A stretch of 59,282 nucleotides of DNA from Phil1 sp964487565 (GTDB taxonomy: Bacteria; Bacillota; Clostridia; Christensenellales; CAG-138), in assembly GCA_964487565.1 (NCBI GenBank), contig CAZARN010000012.1:1-59282 (forward strand), given 5' to 3'. Made by a program: the position numbers and the translations under genes. Under the pieces are notes generated by a model. It saw only the letters and a program-made list of their open reading frames with translations, was not told the DNA's origin and did no database searches. This document shows positions 1 to 8,388 of this stretch, one piece after another; within the stretch, counting starts at the first letter, position 1; each line of letters begins with the position of its first letter.

Positions 1-76
1 TGGAGCGGGAGACGGGGCTCGAACCCGCCACCTCTGCCTTGGCAAGGCAGCGCTCTACCGAATGAGCTACTCCCGC
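1..76 (-). tRNA. tRNA-Gly (anticodon GCC)
   Basis: Read on the minus strand the sequence begins GCGGGAG and ends CTCCCGC-T-CCA, giving a perfect 7-bp acceptor stem, an A/T discriminator and an encoded CCA tail that sits exactly at base 1. The D-arm (GTAGCTCATTCGGTAGAGC), the anticodon arm with GCC in CTTGCCAA, and the T-arm GGCGGGTTCGAGCCCCGTC are all present. The anticodon GCC reads GGC/GGU glycine codons. The gene may be part of a tRNA cluster that continues to the left, outside the window. Confidence 0.97.
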
Positions 77-154
77 AGGGCGTTTCCCTAACGCGCTTTG
101 TTATTGTAGCGCAAAGGTAATCGGATGTCAAGATGTCCATGCGGAAAAAATCGA

Positions 155-1087
155 TTATTCCGCAGAGACTGATTTTTCCGCTTTCGGCTTGCTTGTCAAT
201 CCCTCAAATATGCTTGCGAGCGAAATGCCGCCGACGATCAGAACGGCGCCGATGACGCCGAGCAGGTTGAGCCGCTCACCGAGCATGAAATATGCGGTTA
301 TCGCCGTGAATATCGGCTCGGTGCAGAAAACCATCGCGCCGAAAGTCGGGGAAACATGCGAAAGGGCGGTGTTTTGAAAATAATACGCAAGGAAAGTGCA
401 GCCGACGACAAGGAACGCGATCACATACCATACGATCGGCGAGAAGGAGGCTACATCGGGCAAAGGCTCGATGATAAGCGCCGTGATAAGGCAAACGATG
501 AAGCATACCGCACATTGGATGACCGAAAGCACAACGGCGTCCACTTCGTGCAGATACTTGCTGCTTGTCACCAGCATGAACGCGCTTGCGACGGAACAAA
601 GAATGGCCAGAATATCGCCTGTGGCGAGGCTCGTGAGACTGCCGCCGCTGAAGCAGAAAAGACCTGCCGAAGCGATGAGCACGGGAATGAGCATGCGCGG
701 CTGAAACTTCATTTTGAGAAGCGGAACGGAAAGCAGGGGCGCGAACACCACGGCAAGGCTCATCAGAAAGCCGCAGTTTGTGGCGCTTGTGTACGCAAGC
801 CCCATAAAGCCCAGAATGAACGCCGCCGCCGTGAAAACGGAAACGATCACACAGGGCTTGAGGTCGGACTTCTTGAAGTTACGGCGGAAGCGCTTGCCGA
901 AAACCGCGATAAAGAGCCAGAATGATGCGAAATATCTGAACACGAGACACCATACGGGCGTTATCTCATCAAGGCCTAGCTTTGAAAAGGCGTTCGAGAA
1001 TCCCCATATCATACATTCGGCCACAAGCAGCAGACCGTAGACGGAGGAAGGTATAGGCTTTTTTTCTTTCGATTCACATTTTTCCAT
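155..1087 (-). CDS. EamA/DMT-family transporter
   Basis: This is a 310-residue integral membrane protein of the drug/metabolite transporter superfamily. It has about ten hydrophobic segments arranged as two EamA repeats, the second starting near residue 160. Typical DMT signatures are visible: WGFSNAFSKLG in the first helix region and, in the last third, the PIFTAITAYFMLGERL stretch that ends an EamA domain. Family members export amino acids, sugars or other metabolites, but the substrate cannot be read from sequence. The gene is transcribed towards the tRNA-Gly gene and is divergent from tadA, with starts 57 bases apart, so the two probably share a control region. The short lysine-rich N-terminus is expected to be cytoplasmic. 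Confidence 0.88.
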   Translation of the reverse strand: MEKCESKEKKPIPSSVYGLLLVAECMIWGFSNAFSKLGLDEITPVWCLVFRYFASFWLFIAVFGKRFRRNFKKSDLKPCVIVSVFTAAAFILGFMGLAYTSATNCGFLMSLAVVFAPLLSVPLLKMKFQPRMLIPVLIASAGLFCFSGGSLTSLATGDILAILCSVASAFMLVTSSKYLHEVDAVVLSVIQCAVCFIVCLITALIIEPLPDVASFSPIVWYVIAFLVVGCTFLAYYFQNTALSHVSPTFGAMVFCTEPIFTAITAYFMLGERLNLLGVIGAVLIVGGISLASIFEGLTSKPKAEKSVSAE

Positions 1088-1144
1088 ACGGTTATGATAT
1101 CATTTAGAAAATCAAAAGCAAGCGTTTATTTTGGAGGAAGCGAT

Positions 1145-1606
1145 ATGGGAATGGCGGAGGAACGTGATTTCATGCGCTCGGCCCTTGAGGAGGCGGCCTG
1201 CGCCGCATGCGAGGATGAGGTGCCGGTCGGCGCCGTGATCGTGCGCGAGGGTGAGATAATCGCGCGGGCGCATAACATGAGCGTGCAGAGCATGGATGCG
1301 ACAGCCCACGCGGAAATGCTCGCGATGCGGCGGGCTATGGCCGCGCTTGACACATGGCGTCTGACGGGCTGCACGATGTATGTAACGCTGGAGCCGTGCG
1401 CGATGTGCGCGGGCGCCGCGGTGAACGCCAGACTTTCACGCATCGTGTTCGGCGCGCACGAGCAGACGACAGGCTGCTGCGGTTCCGTGCTTGATGTGAC
1501 GGACGGACTTTTCCTTTGCACGGTGGAAAGCTGCGGCGGCGTGATGGAGGAGGAATGCGCGGCGCTGCTCGCCTCATATTTTAAGAAAAAACGCCGAAAC
1601 GCCTGA
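1145..1606 (+). CDS. tadA: tRNA adenosine(34) deaminase TadA
   Basis: The product deaminates A34 to inosine in tRNA-Arg(ACG) and is essential in most bacteria. From the chosen start it is 153 residues, the usual length. The zinc site and active site are complete: HAE with His55 and the proton-shuttling Glu57, and PCAMC with Cys85 and Cys88. An upstream in-frame ATG at 1094 is less likely, because a strong GGAGG at 1134-1138 lies 6 bases before ATG 1145 and the intervening peptide resembles no deaminase. No linked translation gene is present, and the gene appears to be monocistronic. Confidence 0.95.
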   Translation: MGMAEERDFMRSALEEAACAACEDEVPVGAVIVREGEIIARAHNMSVQSMDATAHAEMLAMRRAMAALDTWRLTGCTMYVTLEPCAMCAGAAVNARLSRIVFGAHEQTTGCCGSVLDVTDGLFLCTVESCGGVMEEECAALLASYFKKKRRNA

Positions 1607-1758
1607 ATTACGGGCTGTTTTTGACCGCGTAAACGCTTTGTTCACATAACGTATACCGATTATTCATTCGAATGACGCACGCGCGTCACATTCCTATATT
1701 ATCATAACATCATCGGAAGTGAGCGATCCTCTTCCGCAATGTGATACCTTCCTGCAAA

Positions 1759-1790
1759 GATACCGACTCGGGTTGACCCGGGCCGGTATC
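1759..1790 (+). terminator. Hairpin, possible tadA terminator
   Basis: The arms GATACCG and CGGTATC enclose a second GC-rich stem around a TTGA loop, and are followed by GCCTATTTTGG. The stem is strong but the T-tract is short, and the hairpin lies 150 bases past the tadA stop. It could equally be a structure upstream of the next gene. Confidence 0.45.
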
Positions 1791-1814
1791 GCCTATTTTG
1801 GCCGCCGTCAAAGA

Positions 1815-1843
1815 TTGCATTATGCAGATCAATATAATATAAT
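1815..1843 (+). promoter_or_regulatory. Predicted sigma-A promoter for the 1877 gene
   Basis: TTGCAT (1815-1820) and TATAAT (1838-1843) are separated by 17 bases and lie 33 bases before the start codon of the downstream gene, whose ribosome site is GGAGG. The -10 matches the consensus perfectly. Confidence 0.6.
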
Positions 1844-1876
1844 GTTTGCAACACATCTACATGACGGAGGTAACGA

Positions 1877-3316
1877 ATGGAAAAAAAGAAACATACGGGG
1901 CGAAATGTCGCGCTCATTATCGTCGGCGTTGTCGTTCTCATACCGGCGCTCCTGTTCGCCTACCTGTCGTTGATGGGTTTCGGGGCGGAGAAAATGCGCG
2001 CCAGATACGATGCGCAAGCGCCATATGATGGCAGGACGGGCATAAATGCTGACGGCACGGCAAGTTTCACCCTCGGAAGGAACGAATTTTTCTACTTTAT
2101 CGATGAATACGGATTCGAAGATGACGCCGCGGAAGCTCTTGCCTCGATCACGGACGCGGTGAGCATAAAAGCTGTCGCCGCGGACGCGGTGGCGTCCGGG
2201 CTTACGATATACGCGGACGCCGTGGCATTCGGCTTCATACCGCTGCCGCTCAAGGCTGAGTGCAGCGTTACGCTGCCGCAGGAGGGCGACAAGGTGATGC
2301 TGAAGATACAAAGCGCGTATCTTGGCAAATGGATAAAGCTGCCGCTTGATAAACTGGGCGTTGACGGCGAATTTGAGGTCGAACTTTCCGAACTCGACGC
2401 AACGCTGACCGGCGTTTCATTCGCGGATGACGGTATGACGCTCACACAGCGCTTCCTCGATGAATACTATGTATATCCGGGTTATGACGTTTCACAGCTC
2501 GCGCATGTGATAACGATGTATGAAAACGACGGCCTGTATCCATCGGATCCGCTCATCGGGCTTTGCGCGGATAAGTATGCGGTAACGCTCAAGGAGCTTT
2601 TTGAATATGTCGCCTCGTCGGCGGATCAGCGCGCGGCTCTCACGGAGCTGCTCGCCCTGAGCAATGACGCGGTATCCTCAGCCCTTTTGAGAAAGCTTGA
2701 GCCGTATGAAAAACGCTTCATATACCCGTGCGGAAGCGACGAGGTCGAGCGGGTGCGGAATGCGCTTTACGCCCTGCCGGCCGAGGGACAGCGCAGGTAT
2801 CAGACGCTGCTTGACGCATTGCGCAAAAAGTATTGCGCGCTGGAGCTGCAGCTTGACGAGACGGCGTTCAACGATCTTTCGACCGGGGAGCCGCTGCTGC
2901 TTTCATCGCTTGAAGGGATGGGGTGGGTCGACGATGAGGCGACCCGCGTCGCACTTATTTATTCGCTCGACGCGGCGTATGCCGTGATGACGTCCGATAT
3001 GCCTCAGCTTGCGGACGTACCTGACACGGGGCGAAAGGCCACGAAGGACATTTACACGGACATGACGTATGATCTGGCGCTCGTCACGCTTATGCCGGAC
3101 GGCATGCCGGCCGTGATATACTACGTTGCAAAGGGGTATTTTGTGATAAATGAAATAAGCGCAGAGCAATACGAAAGCTATATGTCGGCCCAAAGGCTGC
3201 CGGTAATACTTTCTGATGAACTGCCAAAACCGCCCACGCGCACGAACTATCCCGCCCCGGCGGATGATCTTATGCAATACACGGCGCTTTTCATGCCGGT
3301 TACGGCTCAGGGCTGA
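1877..3316 (+). CDS. Hypothetical membrane-anchored protein
   Basis: I do not recognise a family for this 479-residue protein. The N-terminus is a lysine-rich stretch followed by one hydrophobic helix at about residues 11-33, with no lipobox cysteine and no obvious cleavage site. The remaining roughly 440 residues should therefore be displayed outside the membrane. That region is acidic, low in cysteine and mixed alpha/beta, with no repeat that I can see. It could be a cell-surface or peptidoglycan-proximal protein of the kind common in gut Clostridia. GGAGG sits 8 bases ahead of the ATG and a good promoter lies just upstream. It converges on the NlpC/P60 gene across a shared terminator. Confidence 0.8.
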   Translation: MEKKKHTGRNVALIIVGVVVLIPALLFAYLSLMGFGAEKMRARYDAQAPYDGRTGINADGTASFTLGRNEFFYFIDEYGFEDDAAEALASITDAVSIKAVAADAVASGLTIYADAVAFGFIPLPLKAECSVTLPQEGDKVMLKIQSAYLGKWIKLPLDKLGVDGEFEVELSELDATLTGVSFADDGMTLTQRFLDEYYVYPGYDVSQLAHVITMYENDGLYPSDPLIGLCADKYAVTLKELFEYVASSADQRAALTELLALSNDAVSSALLRKLEPYEKRFIYPCGSDEVERVRNALYALPAEGQRRYQTLLDALRKKYCALELQLDETAFNDLSTGEPLLLSSLEGMGWVDDEATRVALIYSLDAAYAVMTSDMPQLADVPDTGRKATKDIYTDMTYDLALVTLMPDGMPAVIYYVAKGYFVINEISAEQYESYMSAQRLPVILSDELPKPPTRTNYPAPADDLMQYTALFMPVTAQG

Positions 3317-3333
3317 AAAGACTTGAAATACTG

Positions 3334-3372
3334 AAAAAAGCGGCTGCCCCGTGATCGGGGCGGCCGCTTTTT
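3334..3372. terminator. Bidirectional intrinsic terminator
   Basis: A-tract, then the arms GCGGC-GCCCC and GGGGC-GCCGC around GTGAT, then TTTTT. The A-tract and T-tract flank the stem, so it can stop both the gene ending at 3316 and the convergent gene ending at 3386. Confidence 0.9.
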
Positions 3373-3385
3373 GAAGGGGTTCGGA

Positions 3386-4702
3386 TCAGAACACGCGCTT
3401 TGCAAAGAGGAAGTTGTTTTCGCTCCATGTGCCCCAGCTCGTGATGCAGATCTGGCCGGCGCTTGTGGATGCGTGCAGGAGCTGACCGCCGCCGAGCCAT
3501 ATCGCGACATGCGTGACGCGGGTGCTTGAGGAACCGTTGCTCTTATAGAATATGAGATCGCCCGGCTGCATGTTTTCCTTGCCGTAAACCGTGGTCCATG
3601 AGCTTATCTGCGAAAAACCGCTCGCCGAATACCTGCCTACCTTCACGCCCACGCTCCTCAGGCAATAATACACAAGACCTGAGCAGTCGAACGTGTCCGG
3701 GCCTTCCGTGCTGAGGACGTAACGCTTGCCGATCTGCTGCTTTGCAACGGCGATGAAATCGCTCACCGTGCCGTTGGCGGTGACAGGCGTTTGCGTATAG
3801 GTCGGGGCTTCGGTGTCTATGGGTTCCCATGAGGCGGACGCTTTGGGCGTGGCACTGCTATTGGGCGTCGTGCTGCTCTTGGGCGTGGCGGTGGGCTTCG
3901 GTGTGGCGGTGGGCTTCGGGGTCTTTGTCGGGGTTGGAGTCGGCGTCGGGTCTACGGCGGGGCGCGCGTCCGGGGAATATACAAGCTCGCGCGTATCGAT
4001 ATCCGCGCTGCCCGTCACATCAAGCTTGTTCTTTGTCTGGAACGCGGCCACCGCGCGATATGTCGCCGTGCCGAAATAACCGTTGAGCTTGTCCGAATAA
4101 TAGCCAAGCGCCTTGAGCCTTTCCTGAAGGGTGAGCACATCGTCGCCGGAATAACCTTTTTCAATGACGTAGAGCTTTGCGGAATCCGAGAAGAGCACGG
4201 CCTGTGTCTGCGCGTCCGCAATGCCGGTTTCCTTCATATAGTGCGTGCGCTGGAAGCGCTTTATCGCGGCTTCCGTCGCCGGGCCGAAATAATCGGTCGC
4301 CTCATCGCTTTCCATATACCAAAGATCCATCAGGCGCTGCTGGATGGCCGCGACCTGCGGATCGCTGTCCTCGAAACGCAGCGAGGTGTAGCCTTCAAGC
4401 GAAAGCGCGGCATGCGGCGATGCGTCGGGCGTTTGCGCCGGGGATACTTCAACTGCCGGCGTATCCTCCGCGTCAGCCGCCCTCAGCGGGGCGGCATTTT
4501 GCACAACGGCGGGCGTTTCGGCAGGGTCGGACGCGACCTCAAGCGTTTCGGCGTTTGCAGAAAAGCCGCCGAAGGCGAGCGGTATGAGAACGAGCGCCAC
4601 GAAGAACGTGCCGGATACGATCATCAGCGGTATGCGTATGGCGCGCAGCAGTCTTTGGGCCGCTTCGCGGCGTTCACGTTTTTTTGTCCACTTGTTATCC
4701 AT
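3386..4702 (-). CDS. Peptidoglycan-binding NlpC/P60 endopeptidase
   Basis: This is a membrane-anchored cell-wall hydrolase of 438 residues. In order it has a basic cytoplasmic tail, a membrane helix at about 23-45, an Ala/Pro-rich linker, two PG_binding_1 repeats (about 105-172 and 178-242), a Thr-Pro-Lys-rich spacer (252-290) and a C-terminal NlpC/P60 domain (about 312-438). The catalytic set is visible: Cys340 in FDCSGLVYY, His398 in THVAIW and His410 in LLHA. NlpC/P60 enzymes cleave D-gamma-Glu to diamino acid bonds in stem peptides. A longer reading frame starts at 4759, but a promoter lies inside that extension, so MDNKW at 4702 is preferred. The gene is divergent from the DUF2804 operon. 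Confidence 0.92.
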   Translation of the reverse strand: MDNKWTKKRERREAAQRLLRAIRIPLMIVSGTFFVALVLIPLAFGGFSANAETLEVASDPAETPAVVQNAAPLRAADAEDTPAVEVSPAQTPDASPHAALSLEGYTSLRFEDSDPQVAAIQQRLMDLWYMESDEATDYFGPATEAAIKRFQRTHYMKETGIADAQTQAVLFSDSAKLYVIEKGYSGDDVLTLQERLKALGYYSDKLNGYFGTATYRAVAAFQTKNKLDVTGSADIDTRELVYSPDARPAVDPTPTPTPTKTPKPTATPKPTATPKSSTTPNSSATPKASASWEPIDTEAPTYTQTPVTANGTVSDFIAVAKQQIGKRYVLSTEGPDTFDCSGLVYYCLRSVGVKVGRYSASGFSQISSWTTVYGKENMQPGDLIFYKSNGSSSTRVTHVAIWLGGGQLLHASTSAGQICITSWGTWSENNFLFAKRVF

Positions 4703-4709
4703 GTCGTCA

Positions 4710-4738
4710 ATTATATAGTGAATGGGGCTTTTTGTCGA
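4710..4738 (-). promoter_or_regulatory. Promoter of the NlpC/P60 gene (leaderless?)
   Basis: On the minus strand TCGACA (4733-4738) and a perfect TATAAT (4710-4715) are 17 bases apart. The expected transcription start falls at or within a base or two of the ATG at 4702, and no ribosome site is visible before that ATG. A leaderless or almost leaderless transcript is therefore plausible. Confidence 0.6.
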
Positions 4739-4760
4739 GCCGATGCGAAGAATGTTCATA

Positions 4761-4789
4761 TTGCCCGCGGCGCATCTTGCGGTTATAAT
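4761..4789 (+). promoter_or_regulatory. Promoter of the DUF2804 operon
   Basis: TTGCCC (4761-4766) and TATAAT (4784-4789) have a 17-base spacer. The GGAGG at 4810-4814 and ATG at 4822 follow directly. Confidence 0.65.
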
Positions 4790-4821
4790 TAACCTGATAT
4801 CATATGTGCGGAGGTAAAATC

Positions 4822-5838
4822 ATGCAGCATGAGATAATTTCGGCAGCGCCGCTGCTGGATGGATCGGGCAACATCGCGGAACCCGGATGGGCGAGGAGCC
4901 TCCTGCCGGTTTACCGCCGGTCTGATATAAAGGCCTCCGCAATGAGGATCAAGGAATGGGATTATTATATTGTATACGACGGGGACTGGGGCCTTGCGCT
5001 CACCGTCGCCGATAACGGCTATATGTCGCTTGTGAGCGCCACCGTGCTGGATTTCAACCGCGCGTGGGAGCAGACCACGACCGTGATGGGCCTGTTCCCG
5101 ATGGGGAAGCTGCGCCTGCCTGAAACCTCAGCCTCAGGCGTTACGCGCTATAAGGACAAGCGCGTGGAGATGGAGTTTGAGGCGCTTGAGGGGGAAAGAC
5201 ACATAAGCTGTGTCTTCGCGGATTTTCTTCCCCAAAAGACGCTTCGCGCGCAGATGGTTCTCAGTCAGCCTCAGATGGACTCCATGGTGATCGCCACCCC
5301 GTTTGATAAACCCGCGCACTTTTATTACAACCAGAAGATCAACTGCATGCCAGCGAAGGGAAGCTTCACCTTCGGCGAAACAGAGCATACTTTTTCGCCG
5401 GAAACCGCGTTTGGCACGCTCGATTGGGGCCGCGGCGTGTGGACGTATGACAACACATGGTTCTGGGGCAACGGCAACGGCGTCGTTGACGGCAAGCCGC
5501 TCGGCTTCAACATCGGCTACGGGTTCGGCAACACGTCCGCCGCAAGCGAAAACCTTGTCATATATGAAGGCCGCGCACACAAGCTGACTGACGTTCGCTT
5601 CAACATCCCCGAGGATTCATATACAAAACCGTGGACGTTCACAAGCGGGGACGGCCGATTCGAGATGGACTTCATCCCTGTCATCGACCGCGCCGCGCAC
5701 ACGAACGCCCTCGTCATCGAGAGCGACCAGCATCAGGTGTTCGGCAGGTTCACGGGCGAGATCGTGCTTGACGACGGGCGTATACTCAGGCTCAAGAACT
5801 TTCTGGGCTTTGCGGAGAAAGTCCGCAACAGATATTGA
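4822..5838 (+). CDS. DUF2804 family protein
   Basis: This 338-residue soluble protein matches the DUF2804 family: an N-terminal LLDGSGNIAEPGWARSLLPVY stretch, a central WDYYIVYDGDWGLALTVADNGY region and the GTLDWGRGVWTYDNTWFWGNGNG block. The family resembles the beta-rich lipocalin-like hydroxysteroid/retinoid-binding folds and has no proven biochemical role that I know of. The start is fixed by GGAGG at 4810-4814; an ATG at 4804 precedes that site. The stop is one base before the ATG of the SLOG gene, so the two are translationally coupled. Confidence 0.85.
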   Translation: MQHEIISAAPLLDGSGNIAEPGWARSLLPVYRRSDIKASAMRIKEWDYYIVYDGDWGLALTVADNGYMSLVSATVLDFNRAWEQTTTVMGLFPMGKLRLPETSASGVTRYKDKRVEMEFEALEGERHISCVFADFLPQKTLRAQMVLSQPQMDSMVIATPFDKPAHFYYNQKINCMPAKGSFTFGETEHTFSPETAFGTLDWGRGVWTYDNTWFWGNGNGVVDGKPLGFNIGYGFGNTSAASENLVIYEGRAHKLTDVRFNIPEDSYTKPWTFTSGDGRFEMDFIPVIDRAAHTNALVIESDQHQVFGRFTGEIVLDDGRILRLKNFLGFAEKVRNRY

Positions 5839-5839
5839 T

Positions 5840-6373
5840 ATGGCGCGCGAGACGACAGCCTGCTTTTCGGGATACAGGCCGCAAAAGCTTCCGTGGGGCA
5901 TGAATGAGGACGATCCGCGCTGCGCGGCGCTCAAGCTGCGCCTGATGGACGCGATAGATTCGGCATATGCGCGCGGGTATCGCACGTTCATAACCGGCAT
6001 GGCGCCGGGGGTGGATACATATGCCGCGGAAGCGCTTATCGGGATGAAGCTTGCAGGGACGGAGCTTGTGTGCGCTGTGCCGTATGCGGGTTTTGCGCTG
6101 CGCTTCAACGAAAAACAGCGCGCCCGTTTCGACAGGCTTGCGCTTTACGCCTCGCGCTGCACGGTGTGCGCGGCGGAGTATACGCCGGAGTGCATGGGGG
6201 TGCGCAACAGATATATGGTGGATAACAGCTCGCTTTTGATCGCTGTTTACGACGGTCAGTCGGGCGGCACGAGATACACCGTGGAATATGCAAAGCAACG
6301 GGGACTCGACGTTTGGACCGTCGCCCCGCAAGTGAAGGAGACCGGGCATAATGCCTATAATATCAGTACATGA
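5840..6373 (+). CDS. SLOG-domain protein, DUF1273/YpsA type
   Basis: The 177-residue product begins ACFSGYRPQKLPW, the nucleotide-binding start typical of DUF1273/YpsA proteins in the SLOG superfamily. It continues with GYRTFITGMAPGVDTYAAE and ends with a D-SLLIAVYDGQSGGTRYTVEYA block, the Rossmann-like phosphate-binding features of that fold. SLOG proteins bind nucleotide-derived ligands. YpsA of Bacillus affects cell division, but the ligand is not established. The ATG is one base after the previous stop, and the 3' end overlaps the ABC-F gene by 23 bases, implying co-translation. No separate ribosome site is needed or clearly seen. Confidence 0.85.
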   Translation: MARETTACFSGYRPQKLPWGMNEDDPRCAALKLRLMDAIDSAYARGYRTFITGMAPGVDTYAAEALIGMKLAGTELVCAVPYAGFALRFNEKQRARFDRLALYASRCTVCAAEYTPECMGVRNRYMVDNSSLLIAVYDGQSGGTRYTVEYAKQRGLDVWTVAPQVKETGHNAYNIST

Positions 6374-8273
6374 CCTCAAAAAGGTATTCGTGGAGCGCGT
6401 GCTTTTTGAAAACGTGAGCTTTGAGATCGGCGAACGGGATCGCGTAGGCTTTGTGGGCGTGAACGGAAGCGGCAAAACGACGCTTTTTCGCATGCTCTCC
6501 GGCGTTGAGACGGCCGACGAAGGCGCGGTGTACAGAAGCCGCGGCGCGCGCATAATGACGATGGAGCAGTACATAAGGGACACCTCCGAAACCGTGTACG
6601 ACGCGACGCTTCACGCCTTTGACGCTTTGCTCGATCTTGAGGGAGAGCTTGAGCGCGTGAATGCGGAGCTTGCGGGCGCGGACGGCGACGAGCTGACAAG
6701 GCTTGTCAAACGCCAGCACGAGCTGAACGAGAAATATGAGGACGGAGGCGGCCTTACTTTCAAAAGCCGCACCCGGGCAACGCTTTTGGGCCTCGGCTTC
6801 ACGGAGGCGGAGCTTGACAAGCCCCTCGACAAGATGAGCGGCGGCCAGCGCAACAAGGCGCAGCTTGCGGGCGTGCTGCTTTCCGGCGCGGACCTGCTGC
6901 TGCTTGACGAACCGACAAATCACCTTGATCTTGACGCGATAACCTGGCTTGAGGAGTTTTTGAAAAGCTATCAGGGCGCATATATCGTGATATCGCACGA
7001 CAGGTATTTCCTCGACGCCGTGACAACGCGCACGATGGAGCTGAAAAACACCCATTTTTATATGACGGACGGCAATTATTCCCGCCACGCGCAGCTCATG
7101 GAGGGCGAACAGGAATTTCTTCGCCGCAAATACGCGAGGACGCAGAAGGAGATCGCCCGCATCGAGCGCATTATCGATCAGCAGCGCCGCTTCGGACAGG
7201 AGCGCAACTTCATAACGATCGCGTCGAAGCAAAAGCAGGTATCGCGCCTCAAAACCACGCTCGTCGCACCGGAACGCGACACGGAGTCAATCCATTTCCG
7301 CTTCCACGCGAACGCCGTGAGCGGGAACGATGTGATCGTCGCCAAGCGCCTTGCAAAAGCCTATAACGGCAAGACCGTTTTCAAAAATGCGGAGCTGCTC
7401 ATCAAAAAGGGCGAGCGCGTGTTTTTGCTCGGCGCAAACGGCTGCGGCAAGACGACGCTGCTGCGCATACTGCTGCACAGGGAGCGGCCGGACGAAGGCG
7501 AATGCTACCTCGGCGCAAACGTGCAGGTCGGATACTATGAACAGAACCTGCCCGTGCTGCATCCGGATTTTACGCCTGTGGACGAAGTGCGCGAGCTTTA
7601 TCCGCGCATGGACGATACTGAGATACGAAACGCCCTGGGTGCGTTCCTGTTTCGCGGGGATGACGTTTTCAAGCCGATGAAGCTCCTTTCGGGAGGGGAG
7701 AAGGCGCGCGTGCAGCTTTTGAAGCTGATGCTTTCAGGCGCGAACCTGCTGCTGCTCGACGAGCCGACGAACCACCTTGATATCGCCTCGCGCGAGGCGC
7801 TTGAGGCCGCGCTTGAGGATTATGAAGGCTCCATGCTCATCGTGACGCATGACAGGTATCTTGTCGAACGTCTTGCCGACCGCGTGCTTGAGATGCACGA
7901 GGACGGCGTTGAGGAATATCTCGGCGGATATGAGGATTATCTCGCCGAGAAGGAACAGCGCCATGCCGCGGCGCCGGCGCGTGAAAAGGCGCGTTCCGCC
8001 TTCGCGGAGGATTACAAGGCGAAGAAGGAGCGCCAGGGCGCCGTTAACCGCGCCTCAGGCGAGCTGAAACGCGCGGAGGAGCGCGTCGCGGCGGCAGAGG
8101 GCGAGATAGCTGCACTGGAACAGAAGCTTGCCTCGGACGCCGTGGCGACGGATTACGTCAAGGCGGGCGAGGTGAACGCCGCGCTCGAACAAAAGCGTGC
8201 GCAGCTTGACACGCTGTACCGCGAGTGGGAACAGGCTGAGAAGACGCTTGACGAACTGACGGAGGACGCATAA
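6351..8273 (+). CDS. ABC-F type ribosome-associated ATPase
   Basis: This 640-residue protein has two ATPase domains in one chain and no membrane segments, the ABC-F layout. Domain 1 has GVNGSGKTT, MSGGQRNKAQL and LLLDEPTNHLD. Domain 2 has GANGCGKTT, LSGGEKARVQL and LLLDEPTNHLD. Between them lies the charged helical linker (about 240-310) that contacts the ribosomal P/E region in studied relatives, and the C-terminus (about 545-640) is a predicted coiled coil. ABC-F proteins relieve stalled translation, and some protect against antibiotics. The long C-terminal coil resembles the housekeeping Uup/YfmM/YdiF types more than resistance types, but sequence alone does not settle this. It is the last gene of the three-gene set. 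Confidence 0.93.
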   Translation: MPIISVHDLKKVFVERVLFENVSFEIGERDRVGFVGVNGSGKTTLFRMLSGVETADEGAVYRSRGARIMTMEQYIRDTSETVYDATLHAFDALLDLEGELERVNAELAGADGDELTRLVKRQHELNEKYEDGGGLTFKSRTRATLLGLGFTEAELDKPLDKMSGGQRNKAQLAGVLLSGADLLLLDEPTNHLDLDAITWLEEFLKSYQGAYIVISHDRYFLDAVTTRTMELKNTHFYMTDGNYSRHAQLMEGEQEFLRRKYARTQKEIARIERIIDQQRRFGQERNFITIASKQKQVSRLKTTLVAPERDTESIHFRFHANAVSGNDVIVAKRLAKAYNGKTVFKNAELLIKKGERVFLLGANGCGKTTLLRILLHRERPDEGECYLGANVQVGYYEQNLPVLHPDFTPVDEVRELYPRMDDTEIRNALGAFLFRGDDVFKPMKLLSGGEKARVQLLKLMLSGANLLLLDEPTNHLDIASREALEAALEDYEGSMLIVTHDRYLVERLADRVLEMHEDGVEEYLGGYEDYLAEKEQRHAAAPAREKARSAFAEDYKAKKERQGAVNRASGELKRAEERVAAAEGEIAALEQKLASDAVATDYVKAGEVNAALEQKRAQLDTLYREWEQAEKTLDELTEDA

Positions 8274-8352
8274 AGCTTCAAAACGCGAGAAGAGCACCCA
8301 GCGCCCGCCTGACCGGCGCCTGCGCCGAAGCTGAAATGAACGCATGATAAAA

Positions 8353-8377
8353 CCGCCCCCTGATGAAAAGGGGGCGG
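8353..8377 (-). terminator. Intrinsic terminator of the E2-like gene
   Basis: CCGCCCCC and GGGGGCGG flank a 9-base loop. On the minus strand the stem is followed by TTTTATC, so it should end the gene that stops at 8389. The plus-strand tail lacks a T-run. Confidence 0.75.
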
Positions 8378-8388
8378 CTGTTGCGTGT

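Noticed and set aside
6351..8273. Antibiotic-resistance ABC-F protein
   Set aside because: The long C-terminal coiled coil and housekeeping-like context fit Uup/YfmM/YdiF types. Nothing in the sequence specifically supports resistance.
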